From assembly GCF_018283675.1 (NCBI RefSeq), contig NZ_JAGVRK010000001.1:496001-560000 (forward strand): a stretch of DNA of 64,000 nt, given 5' to 3'. Positions 9,160 through 17,578 of the stretch are shown here, in pieces; positions within the stretch are counted from its first letter, which is position 1; the number at the start of each line of letters is the position of its first letter. The translations under genes were made by a program, and so were the position numbers. The notes below the pieces were generated by a model. The model did not search any database. It was not told the origin of the DNA and saw nothing but the letters and a program-made list of their open reading frames with translations. Origin of the DNA: Metabacillus flavus. GTDB taxonomy: Bacteria; Bacillota; Bacilli; Bacillales; Bacillaceae.

Positions 9160-9164
9160 AAAGC

Positions 9165-9965
9165 CTACATCACGCTGCCGCCTGAGATTTTAATGGACTC
9201 ACCGACGATATTGCCGGCAGCAGTGGTGAGCAGAAACAAAATGGTTTGCGCCACTTCCTCAGGAGTGCTGATCCGTCCGGAAGGGATGCCCGCCTCCGCT
9301 GTTTTTAGCTGTTCTTCATAGCTTCGGCCCGATTTTTCACCTTTCCGTTCAATGCTGTCCCGGCCCATTTTCGTATCCACATAGCCCGGACACACAGCAT
9401 TTACACGGATACCATGTTCGATTGCTTCTACAGCAAAGGACTGAGTAAATCCGATAAGCGCAAATTTAGAACCGGCGTAAGCACTGTTGCCGGCTGTACC
9501 TCTCAGTCCGGATAAAGAGGAGACATTCACTACTGCTCCGCCGTTCGTTTTTAGCATTTCTTTATAGACCGCCTGAGTTAAGAGGACCGTGGAGGTGAAG
9601 TTTAACTCCATAATCTTTCTTAAATCCTGCTCATCAAGCTCATCAAGTGAAGCACCGCCTGCAATACCGGCTCCATTAACAAGACCTGTAATCGGACCGT
9701 TCTCCATGATGGCTGCTTCAATGAGGCTTTGCCTGTCATTGGCATCATCGAGATCTGCACTAAACAGAGTAACGTTTGATAGAGGATTCTGTTCCTCGCA
9801 CTCTCCTTTTAACAAAGAGAGTTTGTCTTCGTTTCTTCCAGTAATGGTTAAATGCGCACCGGCTGCAGCACATGCCTTGGCTGTTTCATAGCCGATCCCG
9901 CCGGTTGCACCGGTAATGAGGATATGCTGATCCTTTAATGCATCCGCTGAAAAAATGGTCATCAT
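9165..9965 (-). CDS. SDR-family oxidoreductase
   Basis: A classical short-chain dehydrogenase/reductase of 266 residues. The nucleotide motif TGATGGIG lies near residue 19, NGAG near residue 96, the catalytic Ser in NVSSLSG near 148 and YAGSK near 162. The residue after the first strand (TGRNED) favours NADP(H). The start follows AAGGAGG at the usual distance. The gene converges with the TPR gene, leaving only five bases between stops. The substrate is unknown. Confidence 0.85.
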   Translation of the reverse strand: MMTIFSADALKDQHILITGATGGIGYETAKACAAAGAHLTITGRNEDKLSLLKGECEEQNPLSNVTLFSADLDDANDRQSLIEAAIMENGPITGLVNGAGIAGGASLDELDEQDLRKIMELNFTSTVLLTQAVYKEMLKTNGGAVVNVSSLSGLRGTAGNSAYAGSKFALIGFTQSFAVEAIEHGIRVNAVCPGYVDTKMGRDSIERKGEKSGRSYEEQLKTAEAGIPSGRISTPEEVAQTILFLLTTAAGNIVGESIKISGGSVM

Positions 9966-10089
9966 TTGGCCTCCTTGTTATCATAATACTCACATTCCCT
10001 ATCCCTATTATGTAAAAACACACAAGTGCTGGAGTGTTTTAATCCAAACGATTAAGGTAAATAGAAACGAAAAAGAAGAGAGAGGGATC

Positions 10090-10716
10090 ATGTTGATAGG
10101 AAATAAAGACATCGTGACAGGAATGCTTGTGGATGTAGAAACCACAGGATTGTCTCCAAAACAGGATGAAATGATTGAAATAGGAATACTGCTGTTCCGG
10201 TATAATCAGGCAGCTGATGAATTTTTAGAAATCGAAGAAAAGCACTCGTATTTGAGGGAGCCTCAGTCCTCCGGAGCTCTTGCCAACTATCCGTTTGCAC
10301 AGCGGGTCCACGGCATTCCATTTGAGGCTGTCCAGGGACAGGCTTTTGAAGATGAACGGGTACAGGAGGCTTTTGCAAAAGCTGATTTCGCGATGGCACA
10401 TAATGCCTCCTTTGATCGAAGCTTCATTTGCACGATGTATCCGGAAGCCGCTGAGCTAAGATGGCATTGTACAGTCCGGCATATTCCATGGAAGGAATAC
10501 GGTTTTTCGAATTCCAAGCTTCTTTACCTGGTTCAGCAGCATGGTCTTGGTTCGTCTCAAACTCACCGTGCGCTCGATGATGTCATGCAGCTGCATGCGC
10601 TTCTTCAATGTAAAAACGAAGATGAGGAATCCTATCTCAAAGCTGCGCTGTCACGGCGGCCGATGGGGAAATACGGAGAGAAGAAAACCGGATACAGACG
10701 GTTTGGAACAAGATAA
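10090..10716 (+). CDS. DnaQ-like DEDDh 3'-5' exonuclease
   Basis: A 208-residue exonuclease of the DEDDh (DnaQ/PolC-epsilon) superfamily. Motif I is DVETTGL near the start, motif II HNASFDRSF near residue 104, and motif III HRALDDVMQL near residue 162, so all four acidic residues and the general-base His are present. The ATG at 10090 follows an AGAGAGGGA site; the frame runs on upstream without a credible site. It is a stand-alone proofreading-like or RNA/DNA-trimming enzyme rather than part of a polymerase. It is transcribed away from the SDR gene. Confidence 0.85.
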   Translation: MLIGNKDIVTGMLVDVETTGLSPKQDEMIEIGILLFRYNQAADEFLEIEEKHSYLREPQSSGALANYPFAQRVHGIPFEAVQGQAFEDERVQEAFAKADFAMAHNASFDRSFICTMYPEAAELRWHCTVRHIPWKEYGFSNSKLLYLVQQHGLGSSQTHRALDDVMQLHALLQCKNEDEESYLKAALSRRPMGKYGEKKTGYRRFGTR

Positions 10717-10723
10717 TCATACA

Positions 10724-10756
10724 AAAAGGCCGCCTGGTTCCACCAGGCGGCCTTTT
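10724..10756. terminator. Bidirectional terminator with 15-bp perfect stem
   Basis: AAAAGGCCGCCTGGT pairs perfectly with ACCAGGCGGCCTTTT around a 3-base loop, between the convergent exonuclease gene and ywbE. Confidence 0.95.
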
Positions 10757-10764
10757 CTTATTAG

Positions 10765-10962
10765 CTATTCTCCTAAAATCTCCTGCACACGCCCTACCTG
10801 TCCATCCTGAAGCCGGACTTTTATGCCGTGGGGATGATTCGGGGAGTTGGTCAGAATATCCTTAACCGTTCCCTCTGTCAGCTTCCCGGTACGCTGGTCG
10901 GCTTTCAGCACGATGTTCACCCGGATGCCAGGCTTGATGCTGCTTCTTTGGCGGCCGTCCAT
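10765..10962 (-). CDS. ywbE: YwbE-family protein
   Basis: A 65-residue protein that I recognise as YwbE (DUF2196): it has the family's KPGIRVNIVLKADQRTGKL start and a GxVKDILTNSPNHPHGIKV core that looks like a small beta-barrel. The function is unknown. Its start lies two bases after the stop of the small basic gene upstream, so the two form an operon and may be translationally coupled; the gene has no strong site of its own. Confidence 0.85.
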   Translation of the reverse strand: MDGRQRSSIKPGIRVNIVLKADQRTGKLTEGTVKDILTNSPNHPHGIKVRLQDGQVGRVQEILGE

Positions 10963-10964
10963 GA

Positions 10965-11171
10965 TTAGACGCCCGTCCGGCGGCGCTGGTTATTTGGTTT
11001 TTTCGTCAGCTGATTCGTCATTTTCTTTGTGGATTTAACAAGTCCATTATCCGCTTGTCCTCCAGCCTGTTCTTTCTTCTTAGCAGCGAGCTTATTTTTC
11101 ATCGCTTCCTGCAGGCTCATCTTCGCTTTCGGCTGTTCTTCTGTTTGCTTGCTGTTCTCATTTTGGCTCAT
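10965..11171 (-). CDS. Small basic protein of unknown function
   Basis: A 68-residue, strongly charged protein with many Lys, Gln and Asn, probably disordered. It ends in a basic tail (KKPNNQRRRTGV) that could contact RNA or DNA. A strong AAGGAGGG site precedes the ATG. It is followed at once by ywbE. I do not recognise a family beyond small Bacillus proteins found next to ywbE. Confidence 0.65.
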   Translation of the reverse strand: MSQNENSKQTEEQPKAKMSLQEAMKNKLAAKKKEQAGGQADNGLVKSTKKMTNQLTKKPNNQRRRTGV

Positions 11172-11235
11172 GTATAGGCCCTCCTTATAAATGAAATTGT
11201 AAACTATTTTCCTTGAAAACTAAAAAAGTGCTGAT

Positions 11236-11263
11236 TTGACCCGATAATACTAATACGTAATCT
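11236..11263 (+). promoter_or_regulatory. Predicted promoter of the GGDEF/EAL gene
   Basis: TTGACC (11236-11241) and TAATCT (11258-11263) are 16 bases apart. If used, transcription starts near 11270, just before the inverted repeat of the leader, giving an untranslated region of about 240 bases. Confidence 0.4.
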
Positions 11264-11274
11264 TTTATCCCGTA

Positions 11275-11505
11275 TTTACGGGCATTAAACCACGCCTAAA
11301 GACTTGAGAAAACAAGATGGGAAGGGAAACTGCCCGTAAAAGGCTGACATACCAATATAGACTGGACGCCTTTTTATGGAAAAGTCTCTGGGACCCGAAT
11401 CCCGTGGCGTCTCGTAAGCAGCAGCGCAATCCCTGCAGCTGGAAGTTTCACTTTATAAAACTGAATGCAGCATGCACGTTTTGCATGAAAAAGAGAGTAA
11501 AGGAA
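11275..11505 (+). promoter_or_regulatory. Long foldable 5' leader, possible cis-regulatory RNA (unidentified)
   Basis: A perfect 10-bp inverted repeat TTTACGGGCA (11275-11284) / TGCCCGTAAA (11331-11340) encloses a small hairpin CTTG-AGAAAA-CAAG. It is followed by AAAAGGC ... GCCTTTTT (about 11337-11375), which looks like a terminator stem with a U run. GACGCC (within that stem) can also pair with GGCGTC further on (about 11407-11412), an antiterminator-like alternative. I do not recognise a known riboswitch class; it does not match the c-di-GMP-I or c-di-GMP-II consensus I know. Regulatory function is inferred from layout only. Confidence 0.45.
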
Positions 11506-11513
11506 GATGAACA

Positions 11514-13868
11514 GTGGATCCAAATGGGGTAGACCATCTTGAAATCTTTGTAGATCCCATCATCTACGGAGTATGTGCAATTCTTAGCATGCTAAGCGTA
11601 CTTGGAATTTTAGCTTATTCCATTAAACTGAAAGATCATCCAGGAGTCTCTTTTCTGGAAAAAATCAGCGTATCAGCAGGAATCGGGTTTTTATTTTGGA
11701 TAACTCAGATTCTATTCTACACCTCTTTGCACTTTTCGGTTAGTCCTGATGTGACGAACCTGGTGTATTTGCCTATTTTTATTTTCCTGATTTTCTTTTT
11801 ATTTCAATTTATCAGCAGCAGGAAGGCAGGGCAAATAGGCCATAATCATTACGCAAAGGTTTGCCTTTATATGACCTGCGCGCTTTTAGCAGCAGATTAT
11901 GCTGGCTTCTATCCCATCTACGAAGGCCAGATGGACTTGAACTTTCTATTAATTATCATTTGCGCCACTATTGTGGTGGGCACGGTATTTTCAGGTGCTC
12001 AGCTTCTGTTCATTGTTTTGGATGAAGAATCCAAGCGTTCTGCCATGTATTGGGGGCTAACAGGAAGTATTCTGATTGGAAGTGCGCTTTCTGTTTTTCC
12101 TTACATGGTGATTTTGTCTGTCCTCTCAGTCAGCGATCAGCATCATCCGTTTGTTCTTTTGCCTTATGCAATCGGCCTGATTTCTATGGCAGCACTTGAA
12201 TTTATTCCATCCTATTATTCATACCGCAAGCTCAATGTGAAGAAGGAAGAATATGCCTCCCTTTATCAAAATAACCTGGATGCCGTGTTTACCCTGAGTA
12301 CCGGAGGGATCATTACCGGATGCAACCATGCAGCGGAAATACTGACCGGTTATACAGAAAAGGAACTGCAGGGAAAGAGGTATGCACTGCTCGGGCACAG
12401 TGAGGAAATCAGCAGTCTATATGTGACGAAAGCACTCGCAGGTGAAGCGTTTTCCGCCGAGGTTGAAATTAACATGAAGGACGGGAACCCGCTCACTGTC
12501 ATTGCCTCTATTATTTCGATTACAGCCCATGGAAAGGCAACTGGCATTTATGCCATCCTTAAGGACATTACGGAAATTAAAGAGGCTGAAGAAACTATTC
12601 AGCAGCTCGCTTTTTACGACGATCTAACAGGACTTCCGAACCAAAAGCGCTTTAAATATTTGGTAAGCCAAACCAAGATTCCGTATACACTTGTCTCCAT
12701 CGCTATTGTGAATCTGCAGAGCATCGAGGAGCTTTATGGGGAGAGGGCTGCAGCGGAAGTCATTAAGGCCGCGGCGGAGAAATTGAAAAACAGTATGCCG
12801 GAGGGTTCGATTCTTGGCAGTACAGATCCCGGCATTTTCTCGCTGGCTCTCTTTGGCAAAAAGCCGGGGGAATTAAACAGTTCCTATTTTTACGCTTTGG
12901 AAAAGCCGGTCTGCTATAAGGAAACGTTTGTGAATATCACAGCTGCCGTAGGAGCTGCAGTCTACCCTGAGCACAGTGCCAGCCATGAGGAAATATTTAA
13001 ATATGCAAGCATGGCCCTGAATGTGGCAAAGAACCGGAGTACCAGCAAGCATCTGACGTTCTCGAATGAACTGAATGAACATTACCACCGGGAACTTTAT
13101 ACGGAGAATGAATTAAGGAAAGCCATCCTGAATGAAGAGCTGACGGTACACTATCAGCCGAAATTCAGCCTGGAAACGGGGCAGTATAATAGTGCAGAAG
13201 CGCTTGTGAGATGGGTTCATCCGGAATTGGGACCTGTATCGCCTGCTGTGTTCATTCCGATTGCAGAAAAAACCGGGCTGATCCGGGGGCTGGAAAGATT
13301 CGTACTGAAAACGGCTTTTCTGCAAATGAAGCAATGGAAGGAAATCGGGTATCCGTTTCAGCGTGTAGCCGTGAATTTTTCCCATTATCATTTTTATGAC
13401 GATGGGATTGTAGATACTGTGAAAGAAATACTGGAAGTTACAGGTCTTGTTCCTGAGTGTGCAGAAATAGAAATCACGGAAAGTGCGATGATTGAAAATA
13501 AGGAAGAAACAATCAGCAAGCTGAACGAGCTGAAGAAACTCGGCATCAAAATCAGCCTGGACGACTTTGGGACGGGCTACAGCTCCTTAAGCTATTTGCA
13601 GGAGCTTCCGATAGATGTGCTGAAAATCGACCGTTCGTTTATCAATAAAATCAATACGAGCAAGCAAAGCAATGCCATTCTTTCCAGCATTATCGCCATT
13701 GCAAAAGACCTCAATCTGGAAATCGTCGCAGAAGGGGTCGAGACAAAAGAGCAGCTTGAATTCCTTGAAGCGCTCCACTGTCCATCCATACAGGGCTTTT
13801 ATTTTAGTCCGCCGCTGCCGCCGTCGGATATGGATGCATTATTAACCAATCATATTGGATATAAATAA
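11514..13868 (+). CDS. Membrane PAS-GGDEF(degenerate)-EAL protein, predicted c-di-GMP phosphodiesterase
   Basis: A 784-residue membrane signalling protein. Residues 1-245 hold about seven hydrophobic segments. A PAS domain follows at about 250-360, then a GGDEF-type domain (365-520) that keeps DDLTGLPN but has lost the GGDEF signature itself. An EAL domain (530-775) keeps AEALVRW, NFS, EITES, DDFGTGYSSL, LKIDRSFI and AEGVE, so it should hydrolyse c-di-GMP while the GGDEF part can only bind nucleotide or act as a regulator. The start is GTG 11514 after AAAGGAAG. The long structured leader upstream suggests control at the RNA level. Confidence 0.88.
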   Translation: MDPNGVDHLEIFVDPIIYGVCAILSMLSVLGILAYSIKLKDHPGVSFLEKISVSAGIGFLFWITQILFYTSLHFSVSPDVTNLVYLPIFIFLIFFLFQFISSRKAGQIGHNHYAKVCLYMTCALLAADYAGFYPIYEGQMDLNFLLIIICATIVVGTVFSGAQLLFIVLDEESKRSAMYWGLTGSILIGSALSVFPYMVILSVLSVSDQHHPFVLLPYAIGLISMAALEFIPSYYSYRKLNVKKEEYASLYQNNLDAVFTLSTGGIITGCNHAAEILTGYTEKELQGKRYALLGHSEEISSLYVTKALAGEAFSAEVEINMKDGNPLTVIASIISITAHGKATGIYAILKDITEIKEAEETIQQLAFYDDLTGLPNQKRFKYLVSQTKIPYTLVSIAIVNLQSIEELYGERAAAEVIKAAAEKLKNSMPEGSILGSTDPGIFSLALFGKKPGELNSSYFYALEKPVCYKETFVNITAAVGAAVYPEHSASHEEIFKYASMALNVAKNRSTSKHLTFSNELNEHYHRELYTENELRKAILNEELTVHYQPKFSLETGQYNSAEALVRWVHPELGPVSPAVFIPIAEKTGLIRGLERFVLKTAFLQMKQWKEIGYPFQRVAVNFSHYHFYDDGIVDTVKEILEVTGLVPECAEIEITESAMIENKEETISKLNELKKLGIKISLDDFGTGYSSLSYLQELPIDVLKIDRSFINKINTSKQSNAILSSIIAIAKDLNLEIVAEGVETKEQLEFLEALHCPSIQGFYFSPPLPPSDMDALLTNHIGYK

Positions 13869-13894
13869 GGGATCTTTTGAAATTGGAACAGTTT

Positions 13895-14025
13895 TGGCTG
13901 ATTTCCGCTGCAGGGTTACTCAAGCTTTCAAAGGGGCGGGCAGTGAACCTCCTCCGCGCTCTGCGCCTGCGGGATCTCACCTGTCCCGCTGGAGTCTCGC
14001 GCCTTCCGCTTCAATAAACCTTACC
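13895..14025. repeat. GC-rich intergenic repeat element of Bacillaceae type
   Basis: A GC-rich stretch from GGCTGATTTCCGCTGCAGGG to about CCGCTTCAATAAACC. I recall near-identical intergenic elements scattered through Bacillus-group genomes. Its first ~20 bases recur inverted at about 4660-4680 and, decayed, near 24485-24515. It carries no convincing gene and lies just after the EAL gene. Confidence 0.6.
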
Positions 14026-14071
14026 CATTTTGGGTAATGAACAAAGTTATCCTTAATATCTAATGGAAAAC

Positions 14072-14112
14072 AAAAACCCGGAAATGCTCAAAGCCAGCGT
14101 TTCCGGGTTTTC
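14072..14112. terminator. Bidirectional hairpin terminator
   Basis: AAAACCCGGAAA pairs with TTTCCGGGTTTT around a 15-base loop. It serves the convergent EAL and RsbR-like genes. Confidence 0.9.
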
Positions 14113-14149
14113 ATATTATTGCTCTTGGCAATGCTTTTTAGCCACTTTT

Positions 14150-14995
14150 CTATAAGCTTTTTGCCATTTTCAGGACGGCTTTTTGAAGAGAGCTTTCCGT
14201 TTTCATTCCTGAGAAATCAATGCCAAGCTGGATGGCTGTCTGAGCAACCTCTGGCCTGATGCCGCAAATGACCGTTTCCACTCCAATGAGTCTCAGTGCT
14301 TCAGTCAGCTGGAAAATCTCCTTTGCTACCATCGTGTCAACGGTTACGACTCCTGATAAGTCCAGAATCAGCACATTAATCCCCGAGTCGATGCTTTGCT
14401 GCAGAGACGATTCCAGGATGTTTTTTGCCCTGGCCGTGTCAATGTCTCCGATGATCGGGAGGAGCCCGATATCTTTAGTCAGCTCTATAACGGGTGCGCT
14501 CAATTCTTTAATGAGAGAGGATTGAGCTTCAAGCCGGATCATCATAATTTTCATGAATTCTTTCGTAAATGATTCATTTACAAAGTCCAAGGCCGTATTT
14601 AACTTCTTCTCCCAGTACAAAAGGTCCTGGATTGTAATAGGAAGGTCCGTTTCTAAAGTGAATCGCTCAATAAACTGCCAGAAAACCCGGCGGAATATGC
14701 CGAAATTACGGGTAACCTCCCCAATGGAAGTCCTTGACTGGGCTCTGTCAGCAGCTGTCTTTTTTGTCCAGGCTCCAATGGTTTCCTTCATATCTTCATA
14801 GCTCTGGTCAAGCGATTTGGCGACAAGTCTCACATAGTTGGAATTTTGTTCTTTGACCTTCTCCGTGATTTGCGGAGGAGCATCAAGGGAATAATCGGAT
14901 CCTGGCTTAACTGATTGATGAGTGAACCATTCTTCCGTGAATTGTGGAGCTGTTTCAACGAGAAACTGATAGAGTGCTTTTGCTTTTGTTTCCAT
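14150..14995 (-). CDS. RsbR-like stressosome protein with C-terminal STAS domain
   Basis: A 281-residue paralogue of the RsbR co-antagonists that build the stressosome upstream of SigB. The N-terminal ~150 residues are a helical, globin-like non-heme sensor region. The C-terminal STAS domain carries LDLSGVVTVDTMVA near residue 212, which keeps the threonines that the RsbT kinase phosphorylates in RsbR proteins. A clear AAGGAGAT site sets the start. It stands alone, away from rsbS/rsbT, as the B. subtilis paralogues RsbRB-RD do. Which paralogue it matches is uncertain. Confidence 0.85.
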   Translation of the reverse strand: METKAKALYQFLVETAPQFTEEWFTHQSVKPGSDYSLDAPPQITEKVKEQNSNYVRLVAKSLDQSYEDMKETIGAWTKKTAADRAQSRTSIGEVTRNFGIFRRVFWQFIERFTLETDLPITIQDLLYWEKKLNTALDFVNESFTKEFMKIMMIRLEAQSSLIKELSAPVIELTKDIGLLPIIGDIDTARAKNILESSLQQSIDSGINVLILDLSGVVTVDTMVAKEIFQLTEALRLIGVETVICGIRPEVAQTAIQLGIDFSGMKTESSLQKAVLKMAKSL

Positions 14996-15105
14996 AATAT
15001 CTCCTTGGAGGGTAAGTCATGCTTTTCTTAATCTGAGCCTGCAAATCTAAGCAGCATCCAAAAGAATTCTTTGATAATAGAAGTATAACAGATTTCAAAG
15101 CTCCG

Positions 15106-15672
15106 TTATCTTTTTAAGGTTATCGGAAGACCAACGGCGGCTGAAACCTTCCAGCCCTCAGGATCTTTTTTAAAAACAATGACTGTTTCAACAGTTGCTG
15201 TCTCTTTGGTTTCAGGCATGGAAAATTCGTATGAAGCATATGCAGCAGCCGTTCTTAAATCCTTTCCACTTTTGTACACCCTCGCTTCTTTAAATGTAAG
15301 GTTGTAAGAGAATGGCTGTTCAAATAGAGCACTTGCTTTAAGCCTTTTCATCTCATAATTATAGATTTGGGCCGTTTTGGATATAGTGTCCATATACCGG
15401 TCCAGATCCTTCCTTTTTAACGCATCAAAATAGTCATTGAGAACAGCCAGGATTTGTTTTTCATCTTCTTTAGAAAGCCTGCGCTCTGATAATACCGGCT
15501 TTCTGGCTGAGTTCCCGCTTGTTTTCTGCAAAGAATCTTCTTTAATGAGGACAGGTTCTTTCGGTTTTAGCGAAAGAGATGGATTGACTGGCTGTACAGC
15601 TTCCCGAGCGGGCATTCCGCAGCCGCCGATCATGAATAAAAAGAGTATAAGTGCTGGTGCAATTCGTTTCAT
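15106..15672 (-). CDS. Lipoprotein with NTF2/SnoaL-like domain
   Basis: A predicted lipoprotein of 188 residues. The start is the ATG at 15672 after AAAGGAAG, giving MKRIAPALILFLFMIGGCG, a signal peptide with a lipobox at the Cys of IGGC (residue 18). A Pro/Ser/Lys linker follows, then an NTF2-like alpha+beta domain (about residues 70-188, with VLNDYFDALKRKDLDRYMD), of the kind used for small-ligand binding or as a scaffold. The longer upstream frame lacks a site and a sensible N-terminus. The ligand is unknown. Confidence 0.75.
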   Translation of the reverse strand: MKRIAPALILFLFMIGGCGMPAREAVQPVNPSLSLKPKEPVLIKEDSLQKTSGNSARKPVLSERRLSKEDEKQILAVLNDYFDALKRKDLDRYMDTISKTAQIYNYEMKRLKASALFEQPFSYNLTFKEARVYKSGKDLRTAAAYASYEFSMPETKETATVETVIVFKKDPEGWKVSAAVGLPITLKR

Positions 15673-15863
15673 GATACTTCCTTTCAAGCTATGTATAGTA
15701 AGTCTTTTGGCACAATCTTTTTGTTTCTCTACCATGAGTCTAAATTCCTGCTAAAAAAGGAAAAAACAGTATAAAAGGATGAGAACTTTCAAAAAATTGT
15801 CCGTACTGTTTTTTTCGGATACACTATAGGTGCTTCATCAATGCAAATGCAGGGAGATTAATA

Positions 15864-16631
15864 ATGGATAAACAACTTACCTTTACATATGAAATTATGG
15901 ATGTTTGCCTGCTGGCCGGAAAAATCATGCTTCAAAGCGGGGCGGAAACGTACCGGGTTGAAGATACGATGACGAGGATGGCAGCGGCTTTCGGCTTTAG
16001 CCATTCCCATAGCTATGTAACGCCGACCGGCATTATTTTTTCTGTGGAGGGCAAGGAACCGACGAAAACGAAGCTCATCCGAATTGCAGAACGTACGACC
16101 GACCTCGAAAAGGTAGCACTTGTAAATGGGATCTCACGGAAGATCAGCAGCGGTGAGTTTACTGCAGATGAGGCCTATCAGGAATTGAAGATCGTAGAGA
16201 GAGCAAGCCATACCTATCCACTCTGGGTTCAAGGTGTGGCAGCTGCTGTATCCAGCGGCTGCTTCCTCATCATGTTTATGGGGAAATGGCCGGACTTTTT
16301 GCCCGCTGTCATCGCCGGGGGAGTCGGGTTCATCAGTTTGATTTATTTCCACAGGCTTGTTCCGATTAAATTCTTCTCGGAGTTTCTTGCTTCGTTTCTA
16401 ATCGGGCTGCTCGCCTTTCTATTTGTCAAAACCGGGGCTGGTATGGAAGTAGACAAAATCATCATCGGTTCCGTGATGCCGCTAGTTCCTGGACTCCTGA
16501 TTACAAACGCCGTGAGGGATTTAATGGCCGGCCATCTTGTTTCAGGCCTTTCAAAAGGGGCAGAGGCTTTTTTAACCGCCTTTGCAATCGGGTCCGGAAT
16601 AGCCCTCGTTTTTTCCATTTTTGCAGCATAG
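15864..16631 (+). CDS. Threonine/serine exporter family protein, ThrE N-terminal part (YjjP-like)
   Basis: A 255-residue membrane protein of the ThrE/DUF1212 family, half of a split threonine/serine-type exporter. The soluble N-terminal ~110 residues contain the conserved QSGAETYRVEDTMTRM segment. About five transmembrane helices follow, with the GSVMPLVPGLLITNAVRD motif near residue 205. It is followed 14 bases later by the second half (DUF3815), the usual two-gene arrangement. The true substrate in Bacillaceae is not established. Confidence 0.85.
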   Translation: MDKQLTFTYEIMDVCLLAGKIMLQSGAETYRVEDTMTRMAAAFGFSHSHSYVTPTGIIFSVEGKEPTKTKLIRIAERTTDLEKVALVNGISRKISSGEFTADEAYQELKIVERASHTYPLWVQGVAAAVSSGCFLIMFMGKWPDFLPAVIAGGVGFISLIYFHRLVPIKFFSEFLASFLIGLLAFLFVKTGAGMEVDKIIIGSVMPLVPGLLITNAVRDLMAGHLVSGLSKGAEAFLTAFAIGSGIALVFSIFAA

Positions 16632-16645
16632 GAGGATGACCCAGT

Positions 16646-17098
16646 ATGATTGAACAGCTGATTACAAGCTTTATTGCCTCGGCTGCATTCGGGATGATAT
16701 TTAATGCTCCCCGTAAGTCACTGATCAAGTGCGGCTTCGTTGGCATGCTTGGCTGGATCATTTATTACATTATGGTTGAAAATCGATTGGACACGATTTT
16801 CTCAACCGTGGTCGCATCGTTTGTCATTGCGGTAACCGGCCAGATCTTTTCAAAAATTTATAAAACACCTGTCATTATATTCAGTGTCGCCGGAGTGATT
16901 CCGCTTGTCCCTGGTGGCATGGCCTATGACGCGATGCGCAACTTTGTGCAGAACGACTATAACATCGCAATCAGCTTAGCGGCAAAAGCCTTTATGGTAT
17001 CCGGATCGATCGCCATCGGACTTGTATTTTCCGAGGTCATCAATCAGGCAATTAGACAGACTCAGCTTAACAGGCTGAATAAAGGACAGGGCCGGTAA
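16646..17098 (+). CDS. Threonine/serine exporter family protein, ThrE C-terminal part (YjjB-like)
   Basis: A 150-residue membrane protein with four to five hydrophobic helices and the motif GVIPLVPGGMAYDAMRN near residue 90, matching the second module of split ThrE exporters. It lies in one operon with the preceding YjjP-like gene, with a GGAGGATG site between them. The two modules are fused into one polypeptide in corynebacterial ThrE. Confidence 0.85.
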   Translation: MIEQLITSFIASAAFGMIFNAPRKSLIKCGFVGMLGWIIYYIMVENRLDTIFSTVVASFVIAVTGQIFSKIYKTPVIIFSVAGVIPLVPGGMAYDAMRNFVQNDYNIAISLAAKAFMVSGSIAIGLVFSEVINQAIRQTQLNRLNKGQGR

Positions 17099-17111
17099 GT
17101 CCAAAAGAGGA

Positions 17112-17141
17112 TTGACTTCCTCTGTTTATTAGCACTACAAT
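17112..17141 (+). promoter_or_regulatory. Promoter of the blaI-like operon
   Basis: TTGACT (17112-17117) and TACAAT (17136-17141) are separated by 18 bases. The -10 element overlaps the left arm of the BlaI-type operator, so the repressor would block polymerase directly. Confidence 0.65.
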
Positions 17142-17149
17142 CTGTAGTG
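17133..17149. promoter_or_regulatory. BlaI/MecI-type operator 1
   Basis: CACTACA-N3-TGTAGTG, a perfect 7-bp dyad with the TACA/TGTA core typical of BlaI/MecI operators. It lies 14 bases before the blaI-like start, implying autoregulation. The same dyad with identical arms recurs at 18432-18448. Confidence 0.85.
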
Positions 17150-17162
17150 TGAGGTGGAAGGT

Positions 17163-17576
17163 ATGAAAATTAATCGCTTCAAATCGAACGAGACGGGATT
17201 AAACCGCTTCTTCGGTCCGCTCGAGGCGAAAATTATGGACATCCTATGGTGCCGCGAGGAAATGTCCATCAAGGGCGTGCAGGAGCAGCTTGAAAAAGAA
17301 AAGCCAATCAGTTTTAACACCGTCATGACTGTCATGAAAAGACTTCAGGAAAAAGAAGTACTGATCAAAAGAACGGAAAAAAGGACATCCTTTTACAGAC
17401 CGGCAATGACAAGGGAGCACTTTCTTCAAACGCAGTCGAGGGAACTTACCCATGACCTGCTGGATGAATTCGGTCCGCTTGCTGTCAGCCATATGCTTGA
17501 TGCCTTGGATGAAGCCGATCAAGAGCTTATCAGCAGACTCGAAGACAAGCTGAAACAGTTGAAAAAGGACGTGTAA
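17163..17576 (+). CDS. BlaI/MecI/CopY-family repressor
   Basis: A 137-residue winged-helix repressor of the BlaI/MecI/CopY family: LEAKIMDILWCREEMSIKGVQEQL at the start, then FNTVMTVMKRLQEKEVL as the recognition helix region, and a C-terminal dimerisation helix. I place the start at the ATG at 17163 because the GAGGTGG site lies six bases upstream. It sits directly before an M56 peptidase gene, the classical sensor-repressor pair, and behind a matching operator. No beta-lactamase gene is present; the second operator points to doxX-dsbA as the target. Confidence 0.88.
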   Translation: MKINRFKSNETGLNRFFGPLEAKIMDILWCREEMSIKGVQEQLEKEKPISFNTVMTVMKRLQEKEVLIKRTEKRTSFYRPAMTREHFLQTQSRELTHDLLDEFGPLAVSHMLDALDEADQELISRLEDKLKQLKKDV

Positions 17577-17578
17577 TC

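Noticed and set aside
11275-11340. c-di-GMP-I or c-di-GMP-II riboswitch before the EAL gene
   Set aside because: The conserved blocks of these classes (such as GCAAACC, ACGCAAAGCC and GGUAGC for class I) are not present; the region is reported as unidentified.
11317-11532. A 71-codon frame in the leader of the EAL gene
   Set aside because: No ribosome site, no recognisable protein features, and it overlaps the hairpin-rich leader and the real start of the EAL gene.
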